Source: Kalmusia sp. IMI 367209
Taxonomy: Eukaryota; Ascomycota; Dothideomycetes; Pleosporales; Didymosphaeriaceae
Reading direction: 5' to 3'
Length of the DNA stretch: 64,000 nt
Assembly: GCA_027946365.1 (NCBI GenBank)
Contig: JAPEUQ010000006.1
Span: forward strand, 930,001 to 994,000
In this document: one piece after another, positions 12,940 through 24,424 of the stretch
Numbering within the stretch: position 1 is the first letter of the stretch
Layout of the letters: each line of letters opens with the position of its first letter
Notes under the pieces: generated by a model
What the model saw: the letters and a program-made list of their open reading frames with translations, nothing else
Database searches by the model: none
What the model was told of the DNA's origin: nothing
Translations under genes and position numbers: made by a program

Positions 12940-13798
12940 TCAATCTTCAATGCCGCCCCATTCTTCTTCCTCGTCTTCCTCCCTCGTGTCATCTGTACTC
13001 TTTGCCTCCTGCCCTCTCCAAGCCTTCAGTCTCTCATCATCTAACGTCTCTTTCGCCGCAGTCCTAACAACCTTTAACTTGCCCTCTTGCGCAAGCCTCT
13101 TCACCGGTCCACATAGATCCTCCAACACTCCCCTCTTCTTCTCCTCCCCCCATACATCATCCACTTTCTCCAGCTCATCCACCCATACATCCAACACATG
13201 AAATCTCAGCCCATTAGGAATCGTCGTATCCCCTGGGCTCAACGGTACCTCCTCCAAAATCCCCGTATACTCCGCTACGGCCTTTTTGTCCGCCCAGTTG
13301 TTCTTCGAAAGATGTCTGAATGACGCGTTGACGTACTGCCTAATCAGGTACAGGTACTTGTCTAACCGGAGGGCCTCGATCTGCGTCCATTCGCGCGCAA
13401 TGGTCAACCAGAAGGCGCGGAAAAAGGGAAGCACAACGGGGTTCTGTAACGTCGAGGGGAGAGCGGCGAGAGAGCGCGAGAGGGCCTGTTGGTGGTGAGG
13501 CTTGTCTTGCATCCAGAGGCCTGTTATCATCAGTCAGTAACTGACAGCATAGCTGAGTGTTGCGTGTTTGCATAATTTTACGTACAGTAGAACAACCCTT
13601 TCCACAGCTTGAGCAAGTCCAGCTCCGAAATTTCGGCTCGCCCGCTCAGGAATGCGCGCAGCGAGGCGAGCGCCTGGTCCCGGGTTTTCTTGTCTGTTGC
13701 GTTGCTCGTCAGCTGAGTCGCTGTGGCTGCTCAATGGTGGACCTACCGCTTGATGCGAGGTGTTTTATAAACGGGCTATTATGCGCAGCGTCTGCCAT
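12940..13798 (-). CDS. RRP1: Ribosomal RNA-processing protein 1 (Nop52/RRP1 family)
   Basis: Nucleolar factor required for processing of 27S pre-rRNA to 25S and 5.8S. Exons on the minus strand: 13798-13747, 13693-13586 and 13520-12940; 246 residues in frame, introns 53 and 65 bases. The start is [29 protein letters not shown], which with [30 protein letters not shown] matches the conserved Nop52 opening. [30 protein letters not shown] follows. The C-terminus is acidic ([13 protein letters not shown]). Slightly shorter than yeast Rrp1 (278), which is normal for filamentous ascomycetes. Confidence 0.95.
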
Positions 13799-14703
13799 TG
13801 TGGATGCTTTGTGTGCTGTGTGAAAATGATTGGTCTTTGCGACGGCTGCGTTGTGTTGCGTTGCGCTGCGGCGGGACGCGATCCAAAAATTTAAGGTTAT
13901 CGATAAGCGCTGGAGTTCGCACATGCTAGCGTGGTATGCGACAATGGCTCCAAGCATTCTTCAGTCTTCCAGTCTCCCGACGTGAAGGCATAAAACTCAT
14001 CGATTCATTGAATAACCAATTACTAAGAGGTGAAGTACACTTCATTAGTAACTCTAGATGCTACTCAACACTTATCCTGACGAAATGGGAAGCCAAACGT
14101 CTATCGGGCTTACCTATGTATTTGTGCATCCATCCTAATTGAAACTGAGATTCTATAATATTTCCGTAATTGAAGTATACCTCAATATCTTAGAAATCAT
14201 TCTCTTTTTTTTGGTGTACCTATTCAATAGGCATAATGTGAGTCTAAAATGTATATTCTACTAAGAGGAAAAATAGATTTAAAATCCCTAATTAAAAACC
14301 TATTTCTTAGCACATTCTTCTAGGCTACTCTAGATAAAAGAGACCTTTGGGTGAAAGTCAATGCCAAGACTTTAAGAAGGCGCGTGGTCCGTGCGCATAG
14401 TGCCTACGAATGCTGCCGTAACAAATAACCTCTTACGACCTACCTAGGGATAGCACCCCCCACGTCTATTCGAAAAGAGCCTTTGTGAGTTATTGTTTAC
14501 ATTATCTAGAAATAATTACTAATAACGCAGGGGTTACGTCAGTGAATAAGTCGATTCTAAGCTTAGACGTCTTGTTCATTAGCTAGTGCGTACCGCCTCT
14601 CTTTATGCGCCTCTACATAGCTCAGGAAATGCAATGTGACGGTCAAAAAAATAATGACGTTATTATGTATCAAATGGGCTTGCTAACGTGAAGCAGAGGG
14701 GGG
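13799..14703. other. AT-rich intergenic stretch, possible decayed repeat
   Basis: From about 13920 to 14680 the DNA turns clearly AT-rich with many stop codons in all frames, unlike the flanking genes. No open frame of substance is seen. It may be a RIP-mutated repeat remnant, but I cannot identify a parent element. The 3' end is the promoter of the H3K9 methyltransferase. Confidence 0.45.
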
Positions 14704-16471
14704 ATGCCAGCAATGGTCGTGATCCCAGGCACAGGCGGACACGCGACGCGCCGCGTGCGTACTGACAAGGTACGAACGTATCCGAATGGTAAAGGCATTG
14801 GTTAATTCCTATCATACTTTTAGGTCCACTCGATCGTCTCGAATCGCGTCAAAAACAATGTGAACTCTCTCCTGCATATTCGGTACTTTATTACATAAGC
14901 TAATATTGCTACAGGAAGAACAGTTCCTAGTCAGATGGAACTCGACGGAGACGAACACACCGCCTTACAGTTGGCACAGTTTGAATGAACTCGCACGGTG
15001 CTTGGAAAACATTCAGGACTATATTGAGGTTCGACAGAAGTAAGAGTTTTCTGCCGTCAATAGGATAAAGTATTCACCCTCCTGCAGGTCAAAAGCAACC
15101 CACGCACCAGTCCAGACTAGCAAGCGAAAAACGCCCGACACCAATGACCATGAGCGGAGACCATCGCCTTTTGATCGTCGGCTTGATCTAGATAACACAA
15201 CACCCTCAACTTCACGCTCTCCATCTGCATCATCAAATACTTCGAGTGCTCTGCCCGATGTCTATAATGGAGTGCTTGGTACAGATAATGATGGGCTTAT
15301 ATTCTGCCGAAGCGTGCGTTCGTGACAGTGCCTGCTATTCCTTTACCTTGACAGTCATATGCTAATACAATACTGTTAGGCATCCGGCCCAGACATCGCA
15401 ACGCTTGACGTTCGTTACATACCAACGCAAGATATGCTCCGCACAGCTCGACAATCCAAGGTCGAACACGCTAATATTCTCATTCGTGCTGAGTACGTCC
15501 GTCACCTTCGAAAGCTTCCTGGCAAGAAGATTGAGCTAGTTAACGTGCACGATTACACCACGCCCTCCCTGCGGTTTCGCTATATTCCTGATTATGTTCT
15601 TGGCGAAGGGGTTGTTAAATTAAGTCTCGACACGCAAGAAGGGTGCCAGAAATGCTCACCACATATGGGCCGAAACATCGGGTGTGAGTACACTAAGAAG
15701 TGCTCGTGCCTTGAATACGCAGCGGTGGACGAATCTCGTATTCCTGAAGCGAATATGGACAAATATCGGCGTGCCCTAGAGAACGGTGACTCTACGTTGG
15801 GATTCCCAAAGAAATTCCCTTACTACTGCGAGGGTACGAAGCTACAGCGCGCTGGCACTTTGGTACCTTTCTATCTAAACTCCCGCCATCCGATTTACGA
15901 ATGCAACGAGAGCTGCCTTTGCGGCGCTCTTTGTCGTAACAAGAATGTACAATTCGGTCGCACGGTTGAGCTTGAAATCTTCAAAACGGGTAGTGGTCGA
16001 GGTTGGGGTCTCAGGTGCAAGGAGACACTATACCAGGGGCAATTTGTTGATACGTACCGTGGTGAAATCATCACTGACGCGGAAGCGACGCGACGCGAGG
16101 AGTCATCTGACAACCCAACGAAGGCATCATACCTCTACAGCCTGGACAAACACGCAGAATCAGAAGGTCTAAAGAAAGAAGACATTTATGTAGTTGACGG
16201 CGAGTTCATGGGCGGACCGACAAAATTCATGAATCATTCATGTAACCCGAATTGTCGCCAGTACACCGTGTCCTACAACAAACATGACATGCGAGTATAT
16301 GACATCGCGTTTTTCGCCGTTCGCGATATCCCTGCAGGCGAAGAGCTCACGTTCGACTACCTCGATAAGGAAGAAGGCGATGACGAGGAGAATCATCCCA
16401 AGAATCAACCTGAAAATGCTGTGCCCTGCCTCTGCGGGGCATCGAAGTGCCGAAAGTGGCTTTGGCAGTAG
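14704..16471 (+). CDS. KMT1: Histone H3 lysine-9 methyltransferase (Clr4/DIM-5/SUV39 type) with N-terminal chromodomain
   Basis: Deposits H3K9 methylation for heterochromatin. Exons 14704-14769, 14824-14859, 14915-15039, 15088-15313 and 15380-16471 join in frame to 514 residues. A chromodomain is split over exons 1-3: KVHSIVSNRVKNN, then EEQFLVRWNST, YSWHSLNELARCLENIQDYIEV (about residues 22-75). A Ser/Pro-rich linker follows. The pre-SET zinc cluster starts at about 240 (GCQKCSPHMGRNIGC, KKCSC). The SET domain shows GSGRGWGL (about 355-362), FMNHSCNPNC (about 434-443) and GEELTFDY (about 471-478). The post-SET motif CLCGASKC lies near the C-terminus. All zinc ligands and catalytic residues I can check by eye are present. 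Exon 2 is only 36 bases; I chose GTGAAC at 14860 as its donor because it alone keeps frame and gives a 55-base intron. A second in-frame ATG lies at 14713. Confidence 0.95.
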
Positions 16472-17677
16472 GCCGGAAAACATATAACGAGATGATGGGA
16501 GGCGACAGCGGTAATTTTCATTACACAACGTCCATGTGATTTAACAGGTCTCACTAGCGTTGCTGGCCAAGGACTTTACAAGTATCACGGATGGGTTGTT
16601 GATGAGTAACGACGTAAAATTACACCGAGCGCGGCGGACATGGCAGGTCTTACGGATAATAAGATTAGGGCCGCCTCTTTTTTTCACAGATCCGGTACCG
16701 CTGCTAAACATTACTAGCGATGGTTTACCTGAGCATTTTTCTGTCCATAGCACGGTCGCATTGGGATAGCTATGATTGTTGGCCATAATAAGTCAACATA
16801 TCAGTAGCTTTGATATTGTAAATAATTCACCCACCTTTCTATGACTTTACCGTACGAGTGAACATATAAGTAGCGTGTTCATCCCAAAGAATGAGCATGT
16901 ACTGGCTCGGGGTAATCTTAGCCATCTGCACAATGTACCAAGCGTTGTTTTGGTTTGTACTCGTCGAGATGATTCGCGGAGGCGATAAGATAAAGGTACA
17001 GAATCAATGCATAGCCACGACAGCCCAGGCCATATTGCATGTAACCCAGGAGATCTTAAAGTCTACGCGTATATTAGGGTTAATTGTCTCTGAAAGGTGC
17101 TGTGTTGTCATTGCGATTCCTTCTCTCATTGCAGTATATCTCATGCTCATCCTCATTGAACTGGCTCGCTCGTCGTTTCTCGTATTCCCTTTGTACGAAC
17201 TGATGATTTTCAGACAGCTTATCGAACCAGTATTGCTGTCTACATCAACTACGAGCACGCTTCCTCTTGCACGTCATGATAACCAATAGGAATACTAACA
17301 AGAGTTATTCATCTGCATCGGCCACAAATCTACGATCCGAATGCTCCAATCTATGATCACTCACACATGGCCAAGAGGGCCACGGACTCTCAGTGAATAC
17401 CCAGATCTCTCACTCACTATTCATCATGTCGAAACCAACAGGGATAAATCATGTGAATAAGAGGCATCAATTTTTGAGACATCCACACTACGGATGTCGA
17501 TTGAACAGAAATAGAAGAGTCGAGGCCTTAATCGTGTGTTCATTCATCATAATGCCTCTAACTAAGTCCTGAGGTATTGAGCTCAGATCGACCAGTACCG
17601 AGAGACGCCTTCGGAAGTGACAGACTTAGTATATAATCTACGGTAGATTTACGCCCACCCAAAATCTTAATCTTCCC
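16472..17677. other. AT-leaning intergenic region, no supported gene
   Basis: One ATG-initiated frame (16891-17289, + strand, 132 codons) is hydrophobic but has no family resemblance and no promoter context; I do not accept it as a gene. The rest has only short frames. Confidence 0.5.
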
Positions 17678-19126
17678 TCATGTTGCACCACCTATGACCC
17701 AAATCTCGTTCGTGGTGTCACTAGTCAAAAACAACTTCCCACTCGGACTCCAAGCTAATCCAACTGGTCGGAAGCAGCTATTTGGGCAGTTGTTATTGTT
17801 CGCATTGTACATGATGTTCTGTGCCGCCGCAGGATTGGTCACAGCCTCGACGGGCATTCCCGTTTGTGGGTTGAATGCCACGCGCGACACCCTAAATCCA
17901 TCCGGGGGGCTCTTGTCCCAGCTCCCATGGAAGGTGACATACGCTGCCGACCCGGCCGAATTGAACTTGATGTCAAGCGGTGCAGTATGCGCGGGAAAGC
18001 AAAGCTTAGGTGCCAGGCGTCCAGTGCAAGCGCTCGCTGAGCTTCCCGCACCATTGGTGATTGGGGTGCCAACTTTAATCTCGGTGTTCAGTGGTGAAGG
18101 AAGCACCGAGGGGTCAAAGATTGCGTGGCATGTGGGGTAGCCGTAGTTTTTTCCGCGTTCGGGAGAAGCGGTGTCGTTGATGCGACCGTGGTAGTTCAGC
18201 TCTTCGCAAGGGTTTGTGTGGTGGACGTCTTTCCCATTTACTTGCATGTCATCCATGCCGTTGTTTACCGAGAACTGCAATTCGTGAGTTTGTTTTCCTA
18301 GTTCATGTTGGCCTGTAAGACTAGAAACTTACGATGCCACCTTTAGGATCCTCTGCGATGCCCACATTGTTCCTGATGCCGTAACCCAAGACTTCACCAG
18401 CTGTGTATGCCTTCGACGCGGTCTCGAGATCGGCAATCTTAAACGTTCTGATCTGACTCCTGCCGCTCGAAGCCTGTGCCGCACCTGTATCAATATTCGC
18501 GTTCGAGCCCACTTGCACAAGAAGCACATCTGGTTTCGCCTTGGGAACCAACAAAGTCCTACCTAGTGGTGATGAAAGCGTCAGTCAATGCATGCTCCCT
18601 GCCGGCATCGTACTTACTCGAATGCCCACTGTTGCTCATCCCTGTAACCACCGTCTTCTTATTACTCACAGTGCCCGTGGTACCATCATAGTCCCAGCTC
18701 CACACGGTCGTCTGTGAGGAGACAAAAAGCTTCTTGCCGTCGGGTGTGAGTGCAATGCCATGATTGATCGAGCTATCTGCAATGAGCTGCTTCTGCGATT
18801 TTACACACACGTTTGTCCCGCCATTGTCGGTGAGCTGGATGTAGCGCACGCCGTAGGCAGACTGCTCTGTTGTGAGGAGGTTGCCTTGGTTGTCGAAGAT
18901 TATGCTGCGAGGGCCTAGCACACAGGAAACACATCAGCGCATAGGCCGGAGGGTATGCGCGTTTTGCAATTTTTCACATACCCTTGAGGCCGTTCACAAC
19001 AACACGACCAGAGTAGCCGGAGGCAAAGGTGGCAGGGCGGGCAGGGTTAATTGTTGCGCATGTCTGACTGAGAGCGGTGTGGGTCATCGACAGAAGACCC
19101 ACAATCAGAGGTATGATAGGAAACAT
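17678..19126 (-). CDS. Secreted PQQ-dependent pyranose/sorbosone dehydrogenase-like protein (AA12-like)
   Basis: Probably an extracellular quinoprotein that oxidises sugars such as fucose, glucosone or sorbosone. Exons on the minus strand: 19126-18982, 18914-18618, 18562-18333 and 18274-17678; 422 residues in frame, introns 55-67 bases. It begins with a signal peptide (MFPIIPLIVGLLSMTHTALS). The body is a six-bladed propeller sequence: PRSIIFDNQGNLLTTEQ, SINHGIALTPDGKKLFVSS, SSGRSQIRTFKIADL, EVLGYGIRNNVGIAEDPKGG, NPCEELNYHGRIND, KNYGYPTCHA, HTAPLDIKFNSAGSAAYVTFHGSW and NSCFRPVGLAWSPSGKLFL. These blocks match auxiliary-activity family AA12. No cytochrome or cellulose-binding domain is attached, unlike the founding basidiomycete enzyme. 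Substrate is not determinable. Confidence 0.88.
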
Positions 19127-22100
19127 GCTGGAAGTCCTTGCTTCTGCAGTCGATTAGAATGCGAGGGAGTGGCCTGGCGGAGAAAACGCGCAAGATATTT
19201 CTTTTGTAATCGCTATCTTATAGCACGCCCAAATCGGAGATTCATCTGACACATGCGACCTACTCCATCTATAGTAAAATGCCCCCGGTTGTACATGGCA
19301 TCATTGTTGTCCTCGGTGCCACCAATCAATTCGCCAGGGGCTTAGGAAATTCCCCATTCAGACATTCTGTGCACCAATGCAAAGCCGTTGATAAAATCCC
19401 TTCAGGGATCAGGAATGACGGGACTCCCATGGTGGCAGGTGCAAACATTCCGCACGGCTTCGCCAAGCGCTGACAATGTGATTGAAACAAGGCGCTCGGA
19501 GGATTGGTCCAAAAACACACAAGCCAAGATCGGTATCCCAAATAGCTGCCGATCGGCACTTTCGAAGATCGAAGCTTTTGGGCGGGGTTGCCGGGATAGA
19601 AAGCGCCCAGAGACACCCGGGTTATGTCCGCATGCTTGTGCAACCACCACGAGGCGAGAGGAAGCTTCTTGGGAATGCGCCTTGATTTTCTTCAAGCATG
19701 AAACACTATCATTTCGGCACAATGATGCCGACATAGACTGCAGCGGTCGGCCAGCTAGATCTCAATGCCCCGCACTGGAGGACTATCAAGAGCTATGCGC
19801 GAGAACGCTGCCGTGATGAGATAGTAATTCTGAGTACGAAGTCGGCCCAAAATTGGTGTTTAGACAACAAATTGTCGTGGATCTCAACAACATCAACGAA
19901 TCAAGGCAGCTCGATACCCGTAACATAGGAGCCTAGTAGGGTTTCGATCTCCTGGAAACAAGTGCATCAACTGCGACATTGTTATTCTACCTAAATTCCG
20001 TAAAGCTCGCCACTGAAGCAGCGTTAAGGCGAGTTATGTCCTACACTCTCGCTTCCTTCCAGAGGCAGTCGGTATCGCTTTCTGTATTTGGAATATAGCC
20101 ACTGGCAACCTAGGACTTGACCGAGAAGATTCAAAGCCTTACTGATGCCCGCAATGTCCTCGCCGTTGCTGCTCTGGCTCTCATGATTCTCCACCAATCT
20201 ACGGGTGACCCTCTTGGCATCCTTGCACCTTCTTGCGCGAGCACATGGCCTATCATTTACGACTGGTCCCATTCTTCTAAACGAGTTCTTCCGAACGACG
20301 TCTTTATCTATTAGCTCCAATCTCTCAGGCGGTCTTTCTTGCCTTTGCCTTGGTTGACATGGTATATCGACGTCCATCTAGCTTTCGAGGTGCCCGGAGT
20401 AATATCGAAGGTTCAAATGAGATCTTGTAGAGAACGTCGGCTTGAGTTCGGACGATATTTGAGGCGCCCAGGGGATGAGGAGCTCGGCGGGGTCTGTATC
20501 GTGAGGTGATCACCACTGGGCAAATATCAGAAATGCTGGCGAGTGCACCAATACCAGGAAGGGAGAGGCTCACTCGAAGACCGCTAGACATCCTACAGCA
20601 GATGTTGTATCATTTGTGTGGTACATGCTAATCTATTTGCCGCAGGACAGAATCCGCCACTCGTGTCTCTGTGTGTTCATGCGTCAGTCGATCTTCTGCG
20701 GCTACACCTGGCTCCACCGCATCCCGAAGAAGAGCTTGCTTGTTGGGCATGAAGTGCTTTCATTTCAAGCCATATGAGTCGCAAGCACTTTCTTACTATC
20801 GCCGTTACCGCAGCCCAATGGCCCTCTCTGTGTTAGTGTCGGTTTTCTTTGCCCTATACTAGTAGAAGAGACGTACTCAGCTTTCACGCCGTAGTGTTCC
20901 TCGATCTTCTACCTCATCCTAGACAGCGAGATTTCTCCTTGGATGCGCAACTCTAGCGGGCGCCAATCACACGGCGCCTAGGCGTTTACGCACAGAGTCG
21001 GCGCGTTCTGCTTTCCTGGCTAGGAGTGACGGTTTTCGTTGCCAGGAGAATGTACCAGAGTTACGCTTTTGAATTATTGAACAACTTCTGTACCGCACTG
21101 CGATCCACGGTTCAAAATGTCTACGACTCACACTTGCCCATCACGAGGCTCCTTCAACTCTAGCTTCACCTAGAACAGTCGTTATTGTTATCATAAGGGG
21201 TGACAGGTCCACATTGCAGAGACAGGCTCGTCGTTACTAGCAGACTCCGCCTCGTGGTTCTCGTGGCTCGAAAGCGCGGTAGGCAGGCTGGAGATGTTTT
21301 GAGCGAGCATCTGTATGGTTGCAGAATGTCCATCTGGAAAGGCAAAAGTCTCACCAACGCTATAAAGCCCACACACTAACTGGGTAACAGAAATACGCCT
21401 TCTGGTATATGGACCCGAGCTGCCACACGAAGACTTGTTCCAAATTAGGCGTATTGCATAGCAGGGAGTGTATTATCAGTTTCACTTCACGCGTCAGTGG
21501 TTGGAGAAAGTATACATGTTCTGTCATCAGAGGTTGTCGGTATCATATCTAGGTCGAGGACGAAGACAGATCGGGGTAAGAGGCGCTCCATGTTGCGGTC
21601 TGTGGCTCTGAAGTCACGTCATACGGAGAGCAAGCCTAAGACCGTAAGACATGAATAGGAGAAGACAATCAGGCTAGCTCACCGCTCCTACGCTAGTGTA
21701 CTACTCCTCGAAGGAGCGCGCTAATGCTGCTTAACGCGACACCCGTGCTCAAACCGCCGAAGATTGCGCCGAAGATTCACTTGTCCATGCGAAGCACAGT
21801 CTCGTAGGATTACGAGCTTCCGCACCGATTGGTCGGTTTGTAAGACGACTTTTCATGCACAACTGTTCCTCTTGTAAATCATCAAATCGTGAGAGGAAAA
21901 TAACATTGAGCGACATATTCCTCCCAACTTGTCTGCTGCTTCATCTTCCCGTTCATAATTGTGTCTCCTTTGGCATTGAATTGCGCCATCCGGAGAAGCT
22001 CAAATCGCAGCGGCTCTGTGATAATCGCAGCTGGTAAAATCATTGGGCGTTTGAAAGTGCAGAAAGACATTCTAATACGCATTGGGTATAGGCAAGTCCA

Positions 22101-22341
22101 AAGATACCTAACTATCATGCAATGATTCTATATCTATTTCACAAGATAGCTGCTTCGCAACATGACTCTACACTAATTTTAAAGAACGCATAGGTCTGAT
22201 TATCTACATTCTTTTCTACTTTCGACGCAGCGTCAAAGAGGCTGGCATTAGCATGTCTACTCTTCTAATATCTGCAACTTTAAGGTGCGCCTTCTTGCGA
22301 ATTTTATTGAGATATGCAGATGCGAGAAGCCACGAGCAATA
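19127..22341. other. 3.2-kb gene-poor stretch
   Basis: Several frames of 60-140 codons lie on both strands (for example 19388-19816 +, 20024-20377 -, 20325-20591 -), but none has a recognisable motif, signal peptide or credible intron structure. Composition is mixed. It may hold heavily decayed coding sequence; nothing can be named. Confidence 0.5.
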
Positions 22342-23619
22342 TCATCCACCGCGCGTAGAACGGCCATGTCTAAGATCATATGAATTTAGACTTTCCGTAT
22401 CGACTCGTACTTCCGTACTTCGAACGATGTTCTTTTGACTCGAGAATGATTCATCGTCCTCCATTCTCTCCCAGCCCTTGCCATCGACCTTTCCATCGTA
22501 CTTTCCGCTGTATGCACCCTTTATCGTCGCAGTGTTAGTTGCGCTGAACCTGATTGTATCAAGCTGCATGCTATGGCCGCTCTTTCCATCTTTCCTGAGC
22601 TGGTCCCGTTTCCCATAGCCTGATGCAAAGTCCGAAGGCCCATTCGAATTTCCCTTGCTCTTTCCAGAGGATCCAATAGTCTCGGCGAGGCAGCGAAAAA
22701 GACGGCGTAAAGGAGGTATCGAAGCTGCAATGATTCCCATGCCAGACTCCACATTCGACCAGATAGTGATATTGGCAGAGTAATCTGCATTTGTGATCAG
22801 TTTTGCGGGCCATGTCTCGTTGGATATTTACTAGTTAAGGTTGAGGACTTACACAAGACATCGGTCGTATGGCTGTAGTACCGAAAATACGGCATTCGTA
22901 CAACAGCGGCGACACTGGCGAACACTCCAAGTCCCAAAACGCCGATCAGACTGTATCGCACCCTAGCTGGCATTTGCAGGTCCTTGAGAACAAAATAAGG
23001 GACGATCGCGCAAGTGAGGTCGGTAATGATTGTGCAAACGCTGGCCGCGTAGCTCAATGCGGTGATGATAGCTCTGTCACCACACTTGCCGAGTGTTGGA
23101 TTCCAAGTAGCGGGCCAGGGCCTGCATAACAACAACAGTGACAATATGGCGATTCCACAGACGATACTGCTGAGGAGTACCACGACCCAGAGAATTACCT
23201 TGTGGAGCTTCTGATTGGTGACGCGGAATAAAGCTGAGGCGATGGCGAACTTGCAGAAAGGGATGGAGAGGGCGTATGACAACTGCCAGTATGTATTGAA
23301 CTGCGCCGCCTTGATCATTTGGAGTGGCGTGACATCGGCGTCCCTTGTACCAACACCGTAGTAGCATGATTTAGCGCCAAAGAAACAGCCTGAGAGAAAT
23401 GGTGCGAGGGCGAGCGCGACGAAGATGTCATCGAAACCAAAAGCGCGTGTGCCAGATCGAAGGAGCCAGAAGCGGACCGAAAAAACGTAGAGAAACAATG
23501 AGGATTGACAGTCCACCGAGAAAGCCAGACACAATGATAGTAGTTCTGGCTAGACCCTCTGGTACGATAGGCGGTTGCGCGTCTACGAGAGACGGCGGAA
23601 TGACCGCTCCTGCCGACAT
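22342..23619 (-). CDS. Rhodopsin-domain integral membrane protein (PTH11-related, SAT4-type); one likely +1 indel
   Basis: Seven-span fungal protein of the family that includes putative G-protein-coupled receptors and the satratoxin-cluster SAT4-like proteins; ligand and role unknown. Exons on the minus strand: 23619-22853 and 22784-22342 (intron 68 bases, donor GTAAGT). The start is MSAGAVIPPSLVDAQ, with the first span TTIIVSGFLGGLSILIVSLRF. Then come FGFDDIFVALAL, YALSIPFCKFAIASALFR, VVLLSSIVCGIAILSLLLLC, CGDRAIITALSYAASVCTIITDLTCAIVPYFVL and IGVLGLGVFASVAAVVRM, ending ANITIWSNVESGMGIIAASIPPLRRLF and a polar tail. The frame of the first span and of the rest differ by one base; the surplus lies in the A6/T6 run 23480-23485. 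About 402 residues if that base is discounted. Confidence 0.82.
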
Positions 23620-24424
23620 AACGTTCCGCAGTCGCAAGTATCGAGTTTTGTCGCTGTGATGGGTGTGGTGTGCGTATTAGATAGAAATGGAGGGCGGGCA
23701 GGGAAAGAAATGAATAAAGACATTGTCAGCTCTCACCTAATGACCTACATATGTACGAGAATTTGTGCAGAAGTTGGCACATGGATCTTGTGTGTCGTAT
23801 TCCCCACAGAGCTCTAGACACGGTCAGGGAGGATTGTGACCCCCAGCCCTGGTACCAGATAGGGTAATTGATTGGCGAACATATCTTGGAGCTTTTCCCA
23901 GGGCAATTGGCATCGACTCAGTATCCTAGTAGCCCCTTGGGCGTTGGAGAGCCTGAAGAGTGCATTAGGCGTTCTGTTGCGGTAGTTGAACGGTATAGCT
24001 GGTGCTTGAGTACAATTTGTGCTACAATGCTCTCCAGACCAAGAAATCTCCTTCTCACTCATGCGCATTAAGCCCTGTAGAGTGCGACTTATTTTCGCTT
24101 CACAGATACACGTGTTTCCTGCTCGAGTCCACGAAGGATGTTCCACGAGATCTAAGGTGTTTCACGATTAGGCGAGATCGTAGGATTTTGTTTAGGGTAA
24201 AAGCAAAAGCATTTTGGAATTGCTCCGATATTAAGATCTACAGCGAGCATACGTAGTGACCTAGCGCTTGCCTTTGTACAGTACTGACATACGCTAGTTC
24301 TACAAGCATTGCAACTGGGGTCATCCGTGCGGCTGCAATGCAAAGGATCTAGACTACCGCAATACTTCCCTTTCTCCTCCTACACGCCAGATCATCTTCT
24401 CTGGCATTGCCAGACATTTCCTCG
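23620..24424. promoter_or_regulatory. Divergent 5' region of the receptor gene and P450 gene
   Basis: About 800 bases between opposite ATGs. It must hold both promoters. No clear named element was found. Confidence 0.4.

Noticed and set aside
16891..17289. 132-codon hydrophobic ATG frame
   Set aside because: Hydrophobicity can arise from T-rich DNA; no family, no promoter and no neighbouring context.
19388..20591. Possible decayed transcription-factor or enzyme gene
   Set aside because: Frames of 90-140 codons on both strands lack zinc-cluster cysteines or any other motif; nothing supports a name.
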